A program made the translations under genes and the position numbers. Of a stretch of 8,222 bases of DNA, positions 5,006 through 8,222 are shown piece by piece; position 1 is the first letter of the stretch, and each line of letters opens with the position of its first letter. Location of the stretch: NCBI GenBank assembly GCA_964560325.1, contig CAZLLV010000168.1, positions 1-8,222 on the forward strand, read 5' to 3'. Source of the stretch: CAZLLV01 sp964560325 (lineage in GTDB: Bacteria > Acidobacteriota > Thermoanaerobaculia > Multivoradales > DATKCC01). The notes beneath the pieces were generated by a model that saw nothing but the letters and a program-made list of their open reading frames with translations, did not search any database and was not told the origin of the DNA.

Positions 5006-8000
5006 ATGCACTTTCTCGACCGCCTGATCCGATTCTCGCTGGAGCATCGCCTCCTGGTCGTCTCGTCCGCCGCTCTCCTCCTGGTGGCGGGGGTCGTCTG
5101 GGCGGTCACGATGCCGGTCGACATCTTTCCGGACCTCTCCGCCCCGACCGTCACCGTCATCACCGAAGCGCCCGGGATGGCTCCGGAGGAGGTCGAGATC
5201 CTGGTGACCTTCCCGCTCGAGTCGGCGGTGAACGGGGCGACCGGCGTGCGGCGCCTGCGATCGATCTCGGCCGACGGGATCTCGGTCGTCTGGATCGAGT
5301 TCGAGTGGGGAACCGACATCTACCAGGCGCGGCAGGTGGTCGCCGAGCGGCTGCAACGGCTCGAGCTGCCGGCACAGGCCGACCGGCCCGATCTCGGCCC
5401 GATCAGCTCGATCCTGGGCGAGATCACGTTCATCGCGCTGACCTCGGAGACCGTCTCGCCGTTCGAGCTGCGGCGGCTGGCGGAGACCGACGTGCGGCGG
5501 AGCCTGCTCGCCATTCCCGGCGTCTCGCAGGTGACCGCGATCGGCGGCAGCGCCCGGCAGCTCCAGGTCACCTTGCGGCCCGACGATCTCCTCCGGCACC
5601 GCGTCTCGCTCGACCAGGTGCTGGCCGCGGCCGAATCGGCGAGCCGGAGCCCGGCGGCCGGATTCCACGTCGACGGCGGCCAGGAGTACCTGGTGCGCGG
5701 GCTCGGCCGTGCGAACGAGCCCCGGGAGATCGGGCGGACGGTGGTTCGGGTGGTGGAAGGGTCCCCGGTGCGGATCGAGGACGTCGCCGACGTGGCGTGG
5801 GGGCCGGAGCCGGCGCGGGGCACGGCCGGCTACGACACCGAGCCCGCCGTCGTCCTGTCGGTGCAGAAGCAGCCGGCGGCGAACACGCTGGAGCTGACCG
5901 AGGAGATCCACCGGGTGCTCGCCGACCTCGACCGGTCGCTGCCGGACGGCGTGGTGATCGAGGACGAGAACTTCCGCCAGGCCGACTTCATCGAGGTGGC
6001 GATCGCCAACGTCTCCGAGGCCCTCCGCGACGGCGCCGTCCTCGTCGTCCTGGTGCTGCTCCTCTTCCTCGGGAGCTGGCGGACGACCCTGATCTCGGCC
6101 CTCGCGATCCCGCTCTCGCTCGTGGCCGGCGTCCTGGTGGTGTCGGCTTTCGGCGGCACGATCAACACGATGACCCTCGGCGGCTTCACGATCGCCATCG
6201 GGGCCCTGGTCGACGACGCGATCATCGACGTGGAGAACGTCTTCCGCCGGCTCCGCCAGGAGCGGCAGCGGCCGGAGGCGGAGCGGCGGCCGGCGATCGA
6301 GGTCGTCTTCCGCGCCTCGTCCGAGGTGCGCAAGGCGATCTTCTTCGCCACCTTGATCATCGTCCTGGTCTTCCTGCCGCTCTTCCTGCTGCCGGGGCTC
6401 GAAGGGCGGCTGCTGCGGCCGCTCGGCCTCGCCTACGTCGCCGCGCTCGGCGCCTCGCTGCTGGTCTCCCTCACCCTGACGCCGGTCCTCTGCCTCCTCC
6501 TGCTGCCGCGCGCCCGCGTGCTCGACCGGGAGGAGTCGTGGACGCTCCGCAGGCTCCACAGGGCGTACGAGCCGACGCTGGCCTGGGCGCTTCGCCATCG
6601 GGCGGTGGTGATCGTCGGATCGCTGGTGCTGTTCGCCTGCGCTCTGGCGGTCCTGCCGTTCCTGGGCCGCAGCTTCCTGCCGCCGTTCAACGAAGGATCG
6701 CTCACCGTCTCCGTCGTCAGCGCGCCGGGCATCCCGCTCGCCGAGAGCGACCGGCTCGGGCGCCAGGTCGAGGAGGCGCTCCACGGGTTCCCCGAGGTGA
6801 TCTCGACCAGCCGGCGGACCGGCCGCGCGGAGAAGGATGAGCACGTCCAGGGCGTCAACGCCTCGGAGATGGAGGTGGTTCTCTCCGAGCTGCCGCACCC
6901 GGACGCGGGGCGCGACCGCGACGAGCTGCTGGCGGCGATGCGTCGCGAAGTCTCGACGATCCCGGGCGTCACGGTCTCTTTCGGCCAGCCGATCAGCCAC
7001 CGCATCGACCACATGATCTCCGGCAGCAAGACGAACCTGGCGGTCAAGGTCTTCGGGCCCGACCTCACCGTGCTCCGGGGCCTGGGCGGGCGCGTGCGCG
7101 ACGTTCTCTCGGGCGTTCCCGGCATCGTCGACCTGTCGAACCAGGAGCAGGCGTCGATCCCGCAGCTCGTCGTCGACTTCGACCGCGACGCGATGGCGCG
7201 CTTCGGGCTCTCCCCGGCGGCCGTCTCGGAAGCGGTCGAGGCGCTGTTCCAGGGGGTCGAGGTCGGGCAGGTGGTCGACCGGGGCCTGCCGGTGCCGGTG
7301 GTCGTGCGGTTCCCCGAGTCGCTGCGCCGTCACCGTGAGCGGCTGGGCGAGCTGCCGGTGACCTCGCCGGGCGGCGAACTGCTCCAGCTCGACCAGGTCG
7401 GCGACGTGCGGTTCGACCTGGGGCCGTCGCTGATCCGCCGCGAGGACGTGCAGCGCATGGCGATGGTGACGGCCAACGTGGAGGGAGCCGACCTCGCTGG
7501 CACGGTGGAAGCGGCACGGGAGGCGGTCGCCCGGGGCGTCGACCTGCCGGAGGGCTACCGGGTGGCCTTCGGCGGCCAGTTCGAGGAGGCGATCCGGAGC
7601 GTGCGCAATCTCACCCTCTTGTCGGTCCTGGTGCTCGTCGGGATGTACGGGCTCCTCTACGTCGCCTTCGGCACCCACTGGGAGACTCTCGTCGTCCTGG
7701 TCAACCTGCCGCTCTCCTTGATCGGCGGGATCTTCGCCGTGGCCCTCGCTGGCGGTGTGCTGTCTGTGGCGACGCTGGTCGGATTCGTGACTCTCTTCGG
7801 GATCGCGACCCGGAACGGCGTGCTGCTGGTCAGCCACTTCCAGACCCTGCGGGACGAGGGCCTGCCGCGGGCTGAGGCCGTACGGCGTGGGTCTCGCGAG
7901 CGGCTCGCGCCGATCCTGATGACCGCGCTCACGGCCGGGCTGGCGCTCGTCCCCCTGGTCCTTCGGGGCGGCGAGCCGGGCAACGAGATCCAGAGCCCGA

Positions 8001-8122
8001 TGGGCGTCGTGATCCTCGGCGGGCTGCTGACCTCGACGCTGCTGAACCTCCTGGTCGTCCCCGTGCTTTACGCATCGCCCCTCCAGTCCCCATCCCCGAC
8101 CGAAAGGCGTGCTGCGCGGTAG
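5006..8122 (+). CDS. CzcA/CusA-family heavy-metal efflux RND permease
   Basis: A 1038-residue inner-membrane proton/metal antiporter of the HME-RND type, normal in length. TM1 spans about 13-34 and is followed by MPVDIFPDLSAPTVTV, the conserved entry to the first porter domain. TM2-6 lie at about 339-501, TM7 at 533-556 and TM8-12 at 869-1022. The TM4 proton-relay motif reads IAIGALVDDAIIDVEN, with Asp403, Asp404, Asp408 and Glu410. The IAIGxxVD layout resembles CusA more than the DFG...DG motif of classical CzcA. The second half begins SFLPPFNEGSL, a variant of the usual PPLDEGT element, and contains HRIDHMISGSKTNLAVKVFG (about 665-684), near the metal-binding porter region of CusA. A short Ser/Pro/Arg tail follows Tyr1022 in place of the usual aromatic/basic end. 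The specific metal is not determinable by eye. It is the last gene of the operon. Confidence 0.93.
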   Translation: MHFLDRLIRFSLEHRLLVVSSAALLLVAGVVWAVTMPVDIFPDLSAPTVTVITEAPGMAPEEVEILVTFPLESAVNGATGVRRLRSISADGISVVWIEFEWGTDIYQARQVVAERLQRLELPAQADRPDLGPISSILGEITFIALTSETVSPFELRRLAETDVRRSLLAIPGVSQVTAIGGSARQLQVTLRPDDLLRHRVSLDQVLAAAESASRSPAAGFHVDGGQEYLVRGLGRANEPREIGRTVVRVVEGSPVRIEDVADVAWGPEPARGTAGYDTEPAVVLSVQKQPAANTLELTEEIHRVLADLDRSLPDGVVIEDENFRQADFIEVAIANVSEALRDGAVLVVLVLLLFLGSWRTTLISALAIPLSLVAGVLVVSAFGGTINTMTLGGFTIAIGALVDDAIIDVENVFRRLRQERQRPEAERRPAIEVVFRASSEVRKAIFFATLIIVLVFLPLFLLPGLEGRLLRPLGLAYVAALGASLLVSLTLTPVLCLLLLPRARVLDREESWTLRRLHRAYEPTLAWALRHRAVVIVGSLVLFACALAVLPFLGRSFLPPFNEGSLTVSVVSAPGIPLAESDRLGRQVEEALHGFPEVISTSRRTGRAEKDEHVQGVNASEMEVVLSELPHPDAGRDRDELLAAMRREVSTIPGVTVSFGQPISHRIDHMISGSKTNLAVKVFGPDLTVLRGLGGRVRDVLSGVPGIVDLSNQEQASIPQLVVDFDRDAMARFGLSPAAVSEAVEALFQGVEVGQVVDRGLPVPVVVRFPESLRRHRERLGELPVTSPGGELLQLDQVGDVRFDLGPSLIRREDVQRMAMVTANVEGADLAGTVEAAREAVARGVDLPEGYRVAFGGQFEEAIRSVRNLTLLSVLVLVGMYGLLYVAFGTHWETLVVLVNLPLSLIGGIFAVALAGGVLSVATLVGFVTLFGIATRNGVLLVSHFQTLRDEGLPRAEAVRRGSRERLAPILMTALTAGLALVPLVLRGGEPGNEIQSPMGVVILGGLLTSTLLNLLVVPVLYASPLQSPSPTERRAAR

Positions 8123-8155
8123 GGTGCGATCTCTGATCCGCTCACCTCGGCAGAC
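8123..8155. other. Short convergent intergenic gap without a clear terminator
   Basis: Thirty-three bases lie between the pump stop and the likely stop of a convergent gene. Only a weak bulged hairpin (8126-8141, GATC arms around TCT) is present, without a T-run. No convincing intrinsic terminator was found for the operon. Confidence 0.4.
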
Positions 8156-8222
8156 TCAGGGGGCCGCCGGGTCGTCGACGCCCGGCTGGTGGAGCTCCGG
8201 CCGGCCGGCCTCTTCCTTCGCC
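8156..8222 (-). CDS. Possible C-terminal end of a convergent minus-strand gene
   Basis: One minus-strand frame reads 21 codons from the right edge to TGA at 8158-8156: AKEEAGRPELHQPGVDDPAA and a final Pro. Its acidic, proline-rich composition and G/C third positions look like a genuine protein tail. The other minus frames read Arg/Gly/Pro-rich strings typical of non-coding frames. It is too short to name. Confidence 0.4.
   Translation of the reverse strand, partial: AKEEAGRPELHQPGVDDPAAP

Noticed and set aside
4862..7837. A 991-codon open frame on the minus strand opposite the RND gene
   Set aside because: It is an antisense shadow of the GC-rich pump gene. Its translation is rich in Arg, Asp, His, Gln and Glu with no hydrophobic core pattern, while the plus strand gives a complete RND protein.
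8126..8141. Hairpin after the pump stop as a terminator
   Set aside because: The arms are only about six pairs with a bulge and there is no T-run.
8190..8213. GGCCGGCC-type palindromes near the right edge
   Set aside because: Short self-complementary G/C strings are expected by chance at this base composition and lie inside a possible coding tail.
1..8222. CRISPR arrays, insertion sequences, tRNA or rRNA genes, toxin or defence systems
   Set aside because: None was seen on either strand. The window is filled by two transporters and their accessories, with no spaced direct repeats or transposase motifs.

Overview
This is a strongly GC-rich bacterial window with heavy third-position G/C bias, which makes long spurious reading frames on both strands. 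The gene content is that of a didermic (outer-membrane-bearing) bacterium: a tripartite RND efflux pump with an outer-membrane channel, plus a lipoprotein. GC content and protein style would fit a GC-rich soil or sediment phylum such as Acidobacteriota, Gemmatimonadota or Myxococcota. That placement is an impression only; nothing here fixes the taxon.

Layout. (1) Positions 1-1324, minus strand: an MFS transporter of the UMF1/Atg22-like family, cut at its C-terminus by the left edge. (2) 1325-1382: a short, relatively AT-rich divergent intergenic region with a candidate promoter reading right. (3) 1383-8122, plus strand: one apparent heavy-metal-efflux operon, in the order small exported His-rich protein (1383-1799), TolC-family outer-membrane channel (1868-3110, frameshifted), small His-rich lipoprotein (3107-3439), periplasmic adaptor with an N-terminal Ig-like domain (3411-4985), and CzcA/CusA-type RND pump (5006-8122). 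Junctions are tight (4-nt and 29-nt overlaps, then a 20-nt gap), each with a clear Shine-Dalgarno sequence, so the last four genes should be co-translated. A perfect 8-bp hairpin lies between the first and second genes. (4) 8123-8222: a short tail that probably contains the C-terminal end of a convergent minus-strand gene.

How the parts work together (inference from families): the RND protein uses the proton gradient to capture metal ions from the periplasm or membrane. The adaptor joins it to the TolC-like channel, and the two small His-rich exported proteins plus the adaptor's His-ending tail probably bind or buffer the metal in the periplasm. The exact metal cannot be read from sequence. 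The pump's TM4 motif is more CusA-like in layout than classical CzcA, while the His-rich accessories suggest borderline metals such as Zn, Co, Ni, Cd or Cu. No metal-responsive regulator is visible in the window.

The most notable observations are a frameshift in the channel gene exactly inside a GC-dinucleotide run, repaired by restoring one dinucleotide; a possible leaderless start for the first gene; and the two unusual His-rich accessory proteins embedded in the pump operon.
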